DNA of 6,123 nucleotides from Gammaproteobacteria bacterium. Lineage in GTDB: Bacteria > Pseudomonadota > Gammaproteobacteria > Immundisolibacterales > Immundisolibacteraceae. The translations under genes were made by a program, and so were the position numbers. Positions 1-5,040 of this stretch are shown piece by piece (positions within the stretch are counted from its first letter, which is position 1; each line of letters starts with the position of its first letter). The notes below the pieces were generated by a model, which worked only from the letters and a program-made list of their open reading frames with translations, did no database searches and was not told where the DNA came from. Where the stretch lies: contig QNFC01000112.1 of the NCBI GenBank assembly GCA_003645395.1, forward strand, positions 1 through 6,123. Direction: 5' to 3'.

Positions 1-138
1 AAATTGATGGAAAAAGAGGTAGCAACTCTGGAACCTCATCTGCCAACACTCAAGGGGCACAATCTCGATCGCTGGCAAACTGCCGTGGCTTTGAGTGGCG
101 TCCAGGTTCAACCAGGACATCAGTTGGCCGCGGCCTGA
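1..138 (+). CDS. 3' end of an unidentified gene (partial, cut by window edge)
   Basis: The frame starting at base 1 is open to a TGA at 136-138, giving the last 45 residues of a protein (it ends ...VQVQPGHQLAAA). The tail is hydrophilic, with Leu/Pro-rich and DRWQ-containing stretches, and has no transmembrane segment. I do not recognise the family: the fragment does not match the ends of FolB, FolK or CCA transferase, which I considered because they commonly lie near plsY in gammaproteobacteria. An internal ATG at position 7 exists but is not needed, because the frame is open to the window edge. The gene converges on midA, with 63 bases between the stop codons, and its stop codon forms the edge of an inverted repeat. 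It is probably real, because its stop lies exactly at that boundary, but a 45-residue tail is weak evidence. Confidence 0.5.
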   Translation, partial: KLMEKEVATLEPHLPTLKGHNLDRWQTAVALSGVQVQPGHQLAAA

Positions 139-203
139 GTCAATTGCAGGTAGTTCGGGGCAAGGTTCATCTGATTCGATCTAGCCGTTCCCTGCAATTG
201 ACT
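138..203. repeat. Perfect 13-bp inverted repeat between convergent stop codons
   Basis: AGTCAATTGCAGG at 138-150 is the exact reverse complement of CCTGCAATTGACT at 191-203, with a 40-base spacer. The left arm begins in the TGA of the upstream gene and the right arm ends in the TAG of midA (202-204). Transcribed from either side it would form a 13-bp stem, so it may act as a shared bidirectional terminator or 3'-end stabiliser. Neither strand has the T run of a classical intrinsic terminator, and the 40-base loop is long. A small mobile repeat with terminal inverted repeats is an alternative. Confidence 0.6.
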
Positions 204-1350
204 ACAAGGTATGGCGAATATCCCGCGTTGCCATGCCGCGTAATGGCTGGGCATATCCTCTGGTCAAAGCCAGCACCTTGAATACTTCGCCCATTCCGCC
301 GGGTAACAACAGTTGTTTCACCGGTGCCAGAGTTTCTATGTAGTTGTCATCGTCTGCCCGGTCGGCCAGTTGATCAAGAATTCCACAACTGATTAAAAAA
401 TTTGCCTGCGTGGTGAAGCCCGACACTTGCAAGCCCCCTCGTGATGCCGCCTCAGCCATCGCCGTGAAATCTATATGCGCCGTCATATCCTGCAACCCTG
501 GAAAGCGGACCGGGTCATCCGCCGCAGTGTGGCGAAAGTAGCAGAGAAAAGTGCCCTGATTCCGCTGCGGGTGATAATACTCGTCGCGACAGTAGCCATA
601 ATCAACCAATAGCACCAGCCCCTCATCGAGCACATTTGCTAACGATTCCACCCAGGTTTCAGCAGCAAAATTAATCTCTGTTAAATAACCCTCTGCCAGG
701 CCCAGGTGACCAAGCCGCTTGTTAACTCGTGGATCAGACAGTGGCTGAGCGGTAAGCACAAGTGCGTCGCCATCCTGCTTCACGACCACCTGATCAAACC
801 CTGTTGGTGACTTGATCAACCGCTGCACTGGTAACGCATCAAGCAGTTCATTGGCAATAATGATGCCGCAGAAACCACTGGGGCTGCCCTCTAACCAATG
901 CACCCGCTCCAAAAGATGCGGTAACTGTGCCTCGAGCAGCTGCCGCTGACGCCCACGCAAAAGAGCGCTCCGCTCGACGATGTCATAGCCTGCCGGCAGA
1001 CAGCCTAAACGTTCAAGTTCAGCGAGCACTGCAACCGCTAGCTGACCGTTACCCGCGCCATATTCAAGAACCCGCATGTCTGGGCGGTCAGTCAGTAAAT
1101 CGGCAAGCTGAACCGCAACACACCGACCAAAAAATGGCGTCAGGCCGGGTGCAGTAACGAAGTCGCCTTCAACCCCGAATTGCTCTGTCCCACTCATGTA
1201 ATACCCAAGCTCGGGGCGGTAAAGCGCCAACTCCATAAACCTATCGAACGCTAGCGTGCCACCGGCGACCAAAATTTCATCGACAATCACTTTATGCAGG
1301 GCTTCTGTTTGTTTAATTTCCTCAACGGAAAGCTGGCTATTATGTCGCAT
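202..1350 (-). CDS. midA: MidA/NDUFAF7-family SAM-dependent methyltransferase
   Basis: The 382-residue product belongs to the MidA family (COG1565), the bacterial relatives of mitochondrial NDUFAF7. NDUFAF7 methylates an arginine of a complex I subunit; the bacterial substrate is not established. The family signatures occur in order: ALYRPELGYYMSG near residues 42-54, GDFVTAPGLTPFFG at about 62-75, the SAM-binding glycine loop EYGAGNG at 96-102, NELLDALPVQR at 167-177, LVDYGY followed by YYHPQR at about 248-263, QDMTAHIDF at 287-295 and GGMGEVFKVLAL near the C-terminus. Length is normal for the family. It is a soluble cytoplasmic protein with no signal peptide. I chose the ATG at 1350, not the TTG one codon upstream, because AAAGGA lies just before it, although at only 3 bases the spacing is tight. 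It is divergent from plsY and convergent with the gene at the left edge. Confidence 0.93.
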   Translation of the reverse strand: MRHNSQLSVEEIKQTEALHKVIVDEILVAGGTLAFDRFMELALYRPELGYYMSGTEQFGVEGDFVTAPGLTPFFGRCVAVQLADLLTDRPDMRVLEYGAGNGQLAVAVLAELERLGCLPAGYDIVERSALLRGRQRQLLEAQLPHLLERVHWLEGSPSGFCGIIIANELLDALPVQRLIKSPTGFDQVVVKQDGDALVLTAQPLSDPRVNKRLGHLGLAEGYLTEINFAAETWVESLANVLDEGLVLLVDYGYCRDEYYHPQRNQGTFLCYFRHTAADDPVRFPGLQDMTAHIDFTAMAEAASRGGLQVSGFTTQANFLISCGILDQLADRADDDNYIETLAPVKQLLLPGGMGEVFKVLALTRGYAQPLRGMATRDIRHTL

Positions 1351-1549
1351 CAATCCTTTAACTTTTGTTAATGAAGAACAGGTGCTAATTCAGGGTAGAA
1401 TTGTCGATCATCCATTCTCTCCTGTCACTGTTCCGGCAAATGAAAGCCCCTTATATGCGTTATATCGTAAAGATTAATTAAATACCGGTGTACAGGCTAA
1501 TTCGATACGTACTGACAATGTTTTCCGACCCATTTCCTACGCCACAGCC
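1351..1549. promoter_or_regulatory. Divergent intergenic region between midA and plsY
   Basis: These 199 bases must hold the promoters for both divergent genes. An AT-rich block lies at about 1450-1485. On the minus strand it contains two -10-like hexamers, TATAAG (1455-1450) and TATAAC (1464-1459), neither with a convincing -35 at the right distance. On the plus strand the same block shows a tandem TTATAT (1451 and 1460, 9 bases apart). No operator or riboswitch that I can name is present. Two very short candidate leader frames in the region are listed separately. Confidence 0.35.
1385..1411 (-). other. Candidate 8-codon leader peptide upstream of midA
   Basis: On the minus strand a strong Shine-Dalgarno sequence AGGAG (1423-1419) is followed after 7 bases by ATG (1411-1409) opening a frame that encodes MIDNSTLN and stops with TAG. 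A second ATG, 4 bases upstream at 1415, opens a 15-residue frame (MDDRQFYPELAPVLH, to 1368) but sits only 3 bases from the same ribosome site. The ribosome site is better than that of midA itself and belongs to no longer gene. This could be a translated leader or simply chance; there is no terminator/antiterminator pair to suggest classical attenuation. Confidence 0.2.
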
Positions 1550-1553
1550 ATGA
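1518..1553 (+). other. Candidate upstream ORF coupled to plsY start (ATGA overlap)
   Basis: ATG at 1518 opens an 11-residue, proline-rich frame (MFSDPFPTPQP) whose TGA (1551-1553) overlaps the plsY ATG (1550-1552) as ATGA, the arrangement typical of translational coupling. plsY has no Shine-Dalgarno sequence of its own, so coupling would offer a way to initiate. However, the short frame has no clear ribosome site either, so the overlap may be accidental. Confidence 0.2.
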
Positions 1554-2170
1554 CATACAGCCTACTTTTCATCATCGCCGCCTATCTGTTGGGCTCACTG
1601 TCCAGCGCAATTATCACCTGCAAACTACTCGGGTTACCCGACCCCCGCGGCGCAGGATCGGGTAACCCGGGCACGACTAATGTTTTACGTATTGGCGGAA
1701 AAAAAGCGGCGGTAATCACTTTGGTCGGGGATTTTCTAAAAGGCTTTGTGCCAGTCGTCATAGCTCTGCATTTCAGCACTCACAGCATAACCATTGTCGC
1801 CGTTATGATTGCTGCGTTGGCCGGCCACCTGTGGCCAATATTTTTCCGCTTTCAAGGCGGCAAGGGGGTAGCCACGGCTGCGGGCGCACTCTTTGGCCTG
1901 GCATGGCCCATCGGTTTGTCAGCCGTGCTCACCTGGTTGCTGATCGCGATTAGCACCCGCCTGTCCTCTCTCGCTGCACTGACTACGGCAATCGCTATGC
2001 CGTTTGTTACATACTGGTGGCTGTCAGACAGTGTCTATACCGGTGGGGTGGCGGTAATTGCAACGCTAGTTATATTGCGTCACCGGAGCAACATTAAAAA
2101 CCTGATTGCTGGCACCGAGAGTCGAATCGGGCGATCTAAACCGTCCACTAACCCATCTGAAAACAACTAA
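1550..2170 (+). CDS. plsY: Glycerol-3-phosphate acyltransferase PlsY
   Basis: PlsY is an inner-membrane enzyme that transfers the acyl group of acyl-phosphate (made by PlsX) to sn-glycerol-3-phosphate, the first committed step of phospholipid synthesis. The 206-residue protein aligns along its length with Escherichia coli PlsY. It shows the N-terminal motif AYLLGSLSSAI (residues 11-21), the substrate loop GLPDPRGAGSGNPGTTNVLR (28-47), the GHLWPIFFRFQGGKGVAT motif (92-109) and the C-terminal LRHRSNIKNLIAGTESRIG region (176-194). Several hydrophobic segments match the multi-span topology. The ATG at 1550 puts the first membrane segment where it is in E. coli; there is no recognisable ribosome site before it. 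rpiA follows 3 bases after its stop, so the two are probably cotranscribed. In many gammaproteobacteria plsY is followed by folB; here it is not. Confidence 0.96.
   Translation: MTYSLLFIIAAYLLGSLSSAIITCKLLGLPDPRGAGSGNPGTTNVLRIGGKKAAVITLVGDFLKGFVPVVIALHFSTHSITIVAVMIAALAGHLWPIFFRFQGGKGVATAAGALFGLAWPIGLSAVLTWLLIAISTRLSSLAALTTAIAMPFVTYWWLSDSVYTGGVAVIATLVILRHRSNIKNLIAGTESRIGRSKPSTNPSENN
1630..1669. repeat. Intragenic 12-bp inverted repeat in plsY
   Basis: CGGGTTACCCGA (1630-1641) is the exact reverse complement of TCGGGTAACCCG (1658-1669), with a 16-base spacer that can add two further C-G pairs (1643-1656 and 1644-1655). It covers codons for the conserved GLPDP...GSGNPG substrate loop, about 80 bases after the start codon, so protein constraint explains part of the sequence but not the choice of synonymous codons. 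The mRNA could fold into a strong hairpin here. Confidence 0.6.
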
Positions 2171-2173
2171 ATA

Positions 2174-2830
2174 ATGAATGCAGATCAATTAAAAAAGATG
2201 GCTGCTGAAGCAGCATTGTCCGAAGTTAAAGACGGCATGATTGTCGGTATTGGCACTGGCTCGACAGTCAATTTTTTTATCGACGCACTGCAGTCGGTCC
2301 GTCACCGTATCGAGGGCGCAGTGCCTAGTTCTGCAGCATCTCGAGAGCGGCTTATCACCGCCGAAATCCCTGTACTTGAGCTGAACGTCACTGGCAACCT
2401 GCCGCTTTACGTGGACGGAGCAGACGAAGCGACACAGCACCGAGACCTGATCAAGGGCGGTGGCGGCGCACTAACCCAGGAAAAGGTCATCGCAGCCGCG
2501 TCACAGCGATTCATCTGCATCATCGATCAATCCAAATTAGTTGATATCCTGGGTGCATTTCCGCTACCTGTGGAAGTCATTCCGATGGCCCGCAGTTATG
2601 TTGCTCGACAGCTGGTAGCGCTTGGCGGAACTCCTGCTTATCGTATGGATTTTGTCACTGACAATGGCAACGTGATTCTCGACACCCATAACCTTGATAT
2701 TTCTCGGCCAGGTGAACTGGAACAACAGATAAATAATATTCCCGGGGTGGTTACTAACGGCCTGTTTAGTCAACGCAAAGCCGATCAATTGATTATTGCT
2801 GGACCGGATGGACTAAAAATCATTGATTAA
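2174..2830 (+). CDS. rpiA: Ribose-5-phosphate isomerase A
   Basis: RpiA interconverts ribose-5-phosphate and ribulose-5-phosphate in the non-oxidative pentose phosphate pathway (cytoplasm, usually a dimer). The 218-residue product is nearly the same length as the 219-residue E. coli enzyme and keeps its numbering: the phosphate loop GTGST at 27-31, the catalytic region YVDGADE with Asp81 and Asp84, Lys94 in the IKGGGGAL segment, and the general base Glu103. PLPVEVIPMAR (130-140) and VTDNGNVILD (161-170) are also typical. The ATG at 2174 lies 3 bases after the plsY stop codon; no clear Shine-Dalgarno sequence precedes it, so translation is probably coupled to plsY. A hairpin without a T run follows the gene. 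Pairing with plsY is not the arrangement I know best (rpiA near ilvA or serA), but nothing in the protein looks unusual. Confidence 0.97.
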   Translation: MNADQLKKMAAEAALSEVKDGMIVGIGTGSTVNFFIDALQSVRHRIEGAVPSSAASRERLITAEIPVLELNVTGNLPLYVDGADEATQHRDLIKGGGGALTQEKVIAAASQRFICIIDQSKLVDILGAFPLPVEVIPMARSYVARQLVALGGTPAYRMDFVTDNGNVILDTHNLDISRPGELEQQINNIPGVVTNGLFSQRKADQLIIAGPDGLKIID

Positions 2831-2841
2831 CTGCCGTAACA

Positions 2842-2869
2842 ATTCGAGTGTGCTTAAAAAGCATCGAAT
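2842..2869 (+). other. Hairpin after rpiA, terminator-like but lacking a T run
   Basis: ATTCGA (2842-2847) and TGCTT (2851-2855) pair with AAGCA (2859-2863) and TCGAAT (2864-2869), giving 11 base pairs with a 3-base bulge and an AAA loop, starting 11 bases after the rpiA stop. The following bases are CAAACAACAAAAG, so this is not a canonical Rho-independent terminator. It may protect the 3' end of the plsY-rpiA message or assist termination weakly. Confidence 0.4.
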
Positions 2870-2898
2870 CAAACAACAAAAGCTTATTCGGTTAATGG

Positions 2899-2927
2899 TT
2901 GCCCTACCGCAATGTCACTGCAACAAT
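2899..2927 (+). promoter_or_regulatory. Weak sigma-70-like promoter candidate for the cNMP/rhodanese gene
   Basis: TTGCCC (2899-2904) and AACAAT (2922-2927) are spaced by 17 bases, each matching 4 of 6 consensus positions. It sits 28 bases upstream of the start codon, in the only gap between rpiA and the next gene. This is a plausible but unproven promoter; read-through from plsY-rpiA is equally possible. Confidence 0.25.
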
Positions 2928-2954
2928 TAGCATACCCATCTAAGGAAAGGGACC

Positions 2955-4019
2955 ATGACTAACGATATCGGTGAAGCCGACCCGGAGCAGCTCAAACGTT
3001 TTGAGCTGCTCGCGCTACTAGCTGATCACCGCCTGGAACAACTAACAACGCTGGCAACTCTAAATGAATTACCAGCCGGAGCACTCCTGTTCGACCAAAA
3101 CCCTATCGAAAAACAGACTATTTTTTTACTGGAGGGGGACGCCGATGTCACTGTTAAAGGCAGAAGTGAACTGCTAAGAGTATCCGCGGGAGATGCCAAA
3201 GCTCGTTTCCCCCTAACCAACCCGGGCTACATCTCCGCTGTCGCGGTAAGCAATTGTAAAACCATCTGCATCGACAGCGACACGCTCGATCTAATGACCG
3301 CGTGGGATCAACTGGCTACAGCTGAAACAAGAGCTGCAGAAGACGATAGCCAGATCGATAACAGCAAATTTCTCAACGGTTTTCACAAAAGCTTTCAACA
3401 AATCCCTATCGCCCACATTGGCGAGCTTTTTGAACGGGTAGAACCGATACCGGTAGATTCTGGCGAGCTGATTATTAAGGAGGGCGACGAAGGCGATTAC
3501 TTTTATTTAATCGAATTTGGGGTCGCTCGGGTAACTCGCCAAGATCCAAATGGCGACGAAGAAATGCATTTGGCCGATCTGGGTGAAGGTACCAGTTTCG
3601 GTGAAGACGCCCTGTTAACTAACAATACACGCAACGCCACCGTACGCATGAATACTCGCGGCGTGCTACTACGTCTTTACAAGGATGATTTCCTGGAATT
3701 GCTTGGCCAGCCGGCACTCAATTGGGTTTCGGGAAAAGAAGCAGCTAGTTTGATTAAAGATGGCGCACAGTGGCTAGATATTCGCCACGAAATGGAATTT
3801 CGACAATCAAGGTTGCCACGGGCGACCAATCTCCCGCTGCATGAGTTACGTCAAAGAATGGATGAACTTAACAAGAACCAGCACTATATTTGCTACTGCA
3901 ACAGCGGCCGCCGCAGTTCTGCGGCGGCCTTTGCCATGGCCAAGACGGGGCTGAAGGTGAGCGTCCTGGAAGGTGGGTTACAGCAACTTATGGCCGAGCC
4001 CGTACTCAAGGCAAGTTAA
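2955..4019 (+). CDS. Two cyclic-nucleotide-binding-like domains fused to a rhodanese domain
   Basis: This 354-residue soluble protein has three parts. Residues 15-115 resemble a cNMP-binding fold, but the phosphate-binding cassette is missing. Residues 150-250 are a fuller cNMP-binding domain (GELIIKEGDEGDYFYLIEFG, then FGEDALLTNNTRNATV at 215-230, with the Glu217 and Arg226 expected in the phosphate-binding cassette). Residues 257-350 are a rhodanese domain (WLDIRHEMEFRQSRLPRA at 273-290; active loop CNSGRRS with catalytic Cys315). There is no helix-turn-helix, so it is not a CRP-type transcription factor. A reasonable reading is a sulfurtransferase or persulfide-handling domain gated by a nucleotide-binding sensor; the ligand and sulfur acceptor are unknown. 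A good ribosome site (AAGGAAAGG, 2942-2950) supports the ATG at 2955. It precedes rpoH by 178 bases. An inverted repeat lies near its start and another over the rhodanese active-site codons. Confidence 0.88.
   Translation: MTNDIGEADPEQLKRFELLALLADHRLEQLTTLATLNELPAGALLFDQNPIEKQTIFLLEGDADVTVKGRSELLRVSAGDAKARFPLTNPGYISAVAVSNCKTICIDSDTLDLMTAWDQLATAETRAAEDDSQIDNSKFLNGFHKSFQQIPIAHIGELFERVEPIPVDSGELIIKEGDEGDYFYLIEFGVARVTRQDPNGDEEMHLADLGEGTSFGEDALLTNNTRNATVRMNTRGVLLRLYKDDFLELLGQPALNWVSGKEAASLIKDGAQWLDIRHEMEFRQSRLPRATNLPLHELRQRMDELNKNQHYICYCNSGRRSSAAAFAMAKTGLKVSVLEGGLQQLMAEPVLKAS
2985..3011. repeat. Perfect 12-bp inverted repeat just inside the cNMP/rhodanese gene
   Basis: GAGCAGCTCAAA (2985-2996) and TTTGAGCTGCTC (3000-3011) are exact reverse complements separated by CGT. 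The 27-base unit covers codons 11-19, starting 30 bases after the start codon. On mRNA this is a tight hairpin close to the initiation region; on DNA it is a symmetric site that could bind a dimeric regulator. It could also be a chance product of the encoded EQLKRFELL segment. Confidence 0.55.
3906..3929. repeat. GC-rich 10-bp hairpin over the rhodanese active-site codons
   Basis: GGCCGCCGCA (3906-3915) and TGCGGCGGCC (3920-3929) pair perfectly around a GTTC loop and are followed by TTT (3930-3932). It encodes GRRSSAAA of the rhodanese loop, three codons after catalytic Cys315. Its composition is far richer in GC than the flanking sequence. It resembles the stem of an intrinsic terminator, but the T run is too short and it lies well inside an intact gene. 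Confidence 0.5.
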
Positions 4020-4119
4020 CTGCTTAGCCTTCGGAATAAACTTGCTCCCTCGCCAACACCAGCAGATTGACAGCCAACTAATCGTTCTTTCTCGACCCAA
4101 TATGCAACACCGCCTCACT

Positions 4120-4146
4120 GAACTACTTTTGCCCTTAGCACTCTAA
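4120..4146 (+). promoter_or_regulatory. Sigma-E (RpoE)-like promoter upstream of rpoH
   Basis: GAACTA (4120-4125), a 16-base spacer and TCTAA (4142-4146) resemble the sigma-E consensus GAACTT-N16-TCTAA/TCTGA. E. coli rpoH is known to have a sigma-E promoter (P3) that carries its transcription at extreme temperature. The -10 element overlaps the left arm of the CIRCE operator by two bases, and transcription would start near the middle of the operator. One mismatch in the -35 element lowers confidence. Confidence 0.5.
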
Positions 4147-4161
4147 CCACACGAGTGCTAA
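4135..4161. promoter_or_regulatory. CIRCE operator (HrcA binding site) upstream of rpoH
   Basis: TTAGCACTC (4135-4143), nine bases, then GAGTGCTAA (4153-4161): both arms and the spacing are identical to the CIRCE consensus, the operator of the heat-shock repressor HrcA. HrcA activity depends on the GroEL chaperonin, and classical targets are groESL and the hrcA-grpE-dnaK operon. Here the site lies 36 bases before the rpoH start codon and overlaps both promoter candidates, the position expected for repression. The hrcA gene itself is not in this window. An exact 18-base match with correct spacing in the promoter of a heat-shock gene is very unlikely to be chance. Confidence 0.93.
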
Positions 4162-4164
4162 AAT
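4135..4164 (+). promoter_or_regulatory. Sigma-70-like extended -10 promoter embedded in CIRCE
   Basis: TAAAAT (4159-4164) matches TATAAT at 5 of 6 positions and is preceded by TGC, giving an extended -10. TTAGCA (4135-4140) is a possible -35 at 18 bases, matching 4 of 6. The start of transcription would fall near 4171, leaving a leader of about 27 bases. The -35 and the start of the -10 lie within the CIRCE arms, so bound HrcA should block RNA polymerase. Confidence 0.5.
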
Positions 4165-4197
4165 TACGCCCCGGCGAAAACGTGGAGAGTTCTATTT

Positions 4198-5040
4198 ATG
4201 AGCCAAGCAATGATGACCCTGGCCCCAACCAGCGATAACCTGGATCACTTTATCCGTACAGCCAATTCTGCCCCTTACCTGACCAAAGAGCAGGAATTTT
4301 CACTCGGGCACCGCCTGCAAAAAGGCAACGACATTGACGCCGCCCGGCAGCTGGTGATGTCTCATTTACGCTATGTGATTTACGTTGCCCGCGGTTACAA
4401 AGGTTACGGTCTGCCACTGGCTGATCTGGTGCAGGAAGGCTCCATTGGCTTGATGAAAGCGGCGAAAAAATTCGATCCCAGTCACGGCGTTCGGCTAGTA
4501 TCTTTTGCTACCCATTGGATCAAAGCAGAAATTCATGAATTTGTGCTGCGCAACTGGCATATTGTCAAAGTTGCCACCACCAAAGCCCAACGCAAACTTT
4601 TTTTCAACTTACGTCGTCGCAAGCAAAGCCTCGGCTGGGTAAATAATCAGGAAGCCGACCGAATCGCCGAAGAACTGGGCGTCAGCAGGGCTGATGTACT
4701 GGAGATGGATGCCAGGTTGAATGAGCGCCCGCTCGCGTTTGATGGCTACGATGATACCGATGAGAGTTCATCGCCAGCGGCTTTTCTGCAAGCTGAATCA
4801 AGCGATCCCGAAGCAGAAGTACTGGAACAGGATTATCAAAGTAAAAAAGCCGAGAGACTACAACAGGCATTGCACAACCTTGATGAGCGCAGCCAGACCA
4901 TTATCTCTTCTCGTTGGCTGAGCGAGTCCAAAACTGGCCTGCAGGAATTAGGCGACCGTTTTGGAATCTCCGCCGAACGAGTTCGTCAAATAGAAAGCCA
5001 GGCAATCAAAAAACTACGCGGCACCCTCGTTAGTGAGTAA
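4198..5040 (+). CDS. rpoH: RNA polymerase heat-shock sigma factor RpoH (sigma-32)
   Basis: The 280-residue protein directs RNA polymerase to heat-shock promoters and aligns along its length with the 284-residue E. coli RpoH. Visible regions: the N-terminal APTSDNLDHFIRTAN segment; region 2 from about 52 to 127, including GLPLADLVQEGSIGLMKA (71-88) and RLVSFATHWIKAEIHEFVLRNW (99-120); the diagnostic RpoH box QRKLFFNLR at 131-139, which separates RpoH from RpoD and RpoS; and the region 4.2 helix-turn-helix LQELGDRFGISAERVRQIE (248-266). The position equivalent to E. coli Ile54, implicated in membrane targeting and turnover, is Val53. ATG 4198 follows TGGAGAG (4183-4189). In E. coli rpoH follows ftsYEX; here the cNMP/rhodanese gene precedes it. 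The 178-base gap holds the promoters and CIRCE; bases 4020-4119 show a lone TTGACA (4067) without a -10. Confidence 0.97.
   Translation: MSQAMMTLAPTSDNLDHFIRTANSAPYLTKEQEFSLGHRLQKGNDIDAARQLVMSHLRYVIYVARGYKGYGLPLADLVQEGSIGLMKAAKKFDPSHGVRLVSFATHWIKAEIHEFVLRNWHIVKVATTKAQRKLFFNLRRRKQSLGWVNNQEADRIAEELGVSRADVLEMDARLNERPLAFDGYDDTDESSSPAAFLQAESSDPEAEVLEQDYQSKKAERLQQALHNLDERSQTIISSRWLSESKTGLQELGDRFGISAERVRQIESQAIKKLRGTLVSE

Noticed and set aside
1..138. Assignment of the left-edge fragment to FolB, FolK, CCA transferase or a short-chain dehydrogenase
   Set aside because: None of their C-terminal motifs is visible in the 45 residues, and the choice would rest only on expected neighbourhood.
1256..1477. 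A plus-strand frame of about 73 codons running from inside midA into the intergenic region
   Set aside because: More than a third of it is antisense to midA, it has no ribosome site and its product resembles nothing I know. Its tail in the intergenic region could be read as a gene remnant, but there is no supporting motif.
4067..4095. TTGACA (4067-4072) upstream of rpoH as a -35 element
   Set aside because: No -10-like hexamer occurs at 16-18 bases; the sequence there is TTCTCGAC or similar.
4120..4180. A sigma-32 promoter (CTTGAA ... CCCCAT) for autoregulation of rpoH
   Set aside because: The CCCC at 4169-4172 is not followed by AT and no CTTGAA-like element lies at the right distance.
4198..4300. 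An E. coli-style RNA thermometer at the rpoH start
   Set aside because: I found no complementary segment for the TGGAGAG ribosome site in the early coding region by eye; the predicted leader is very short. A folding calculation could overturn this.
4721..4921. Alternative frames within rpoH and other genes on both strands
   Set aside because: They overlap well-identified genes, lack ribosome sites and show no family motifs.
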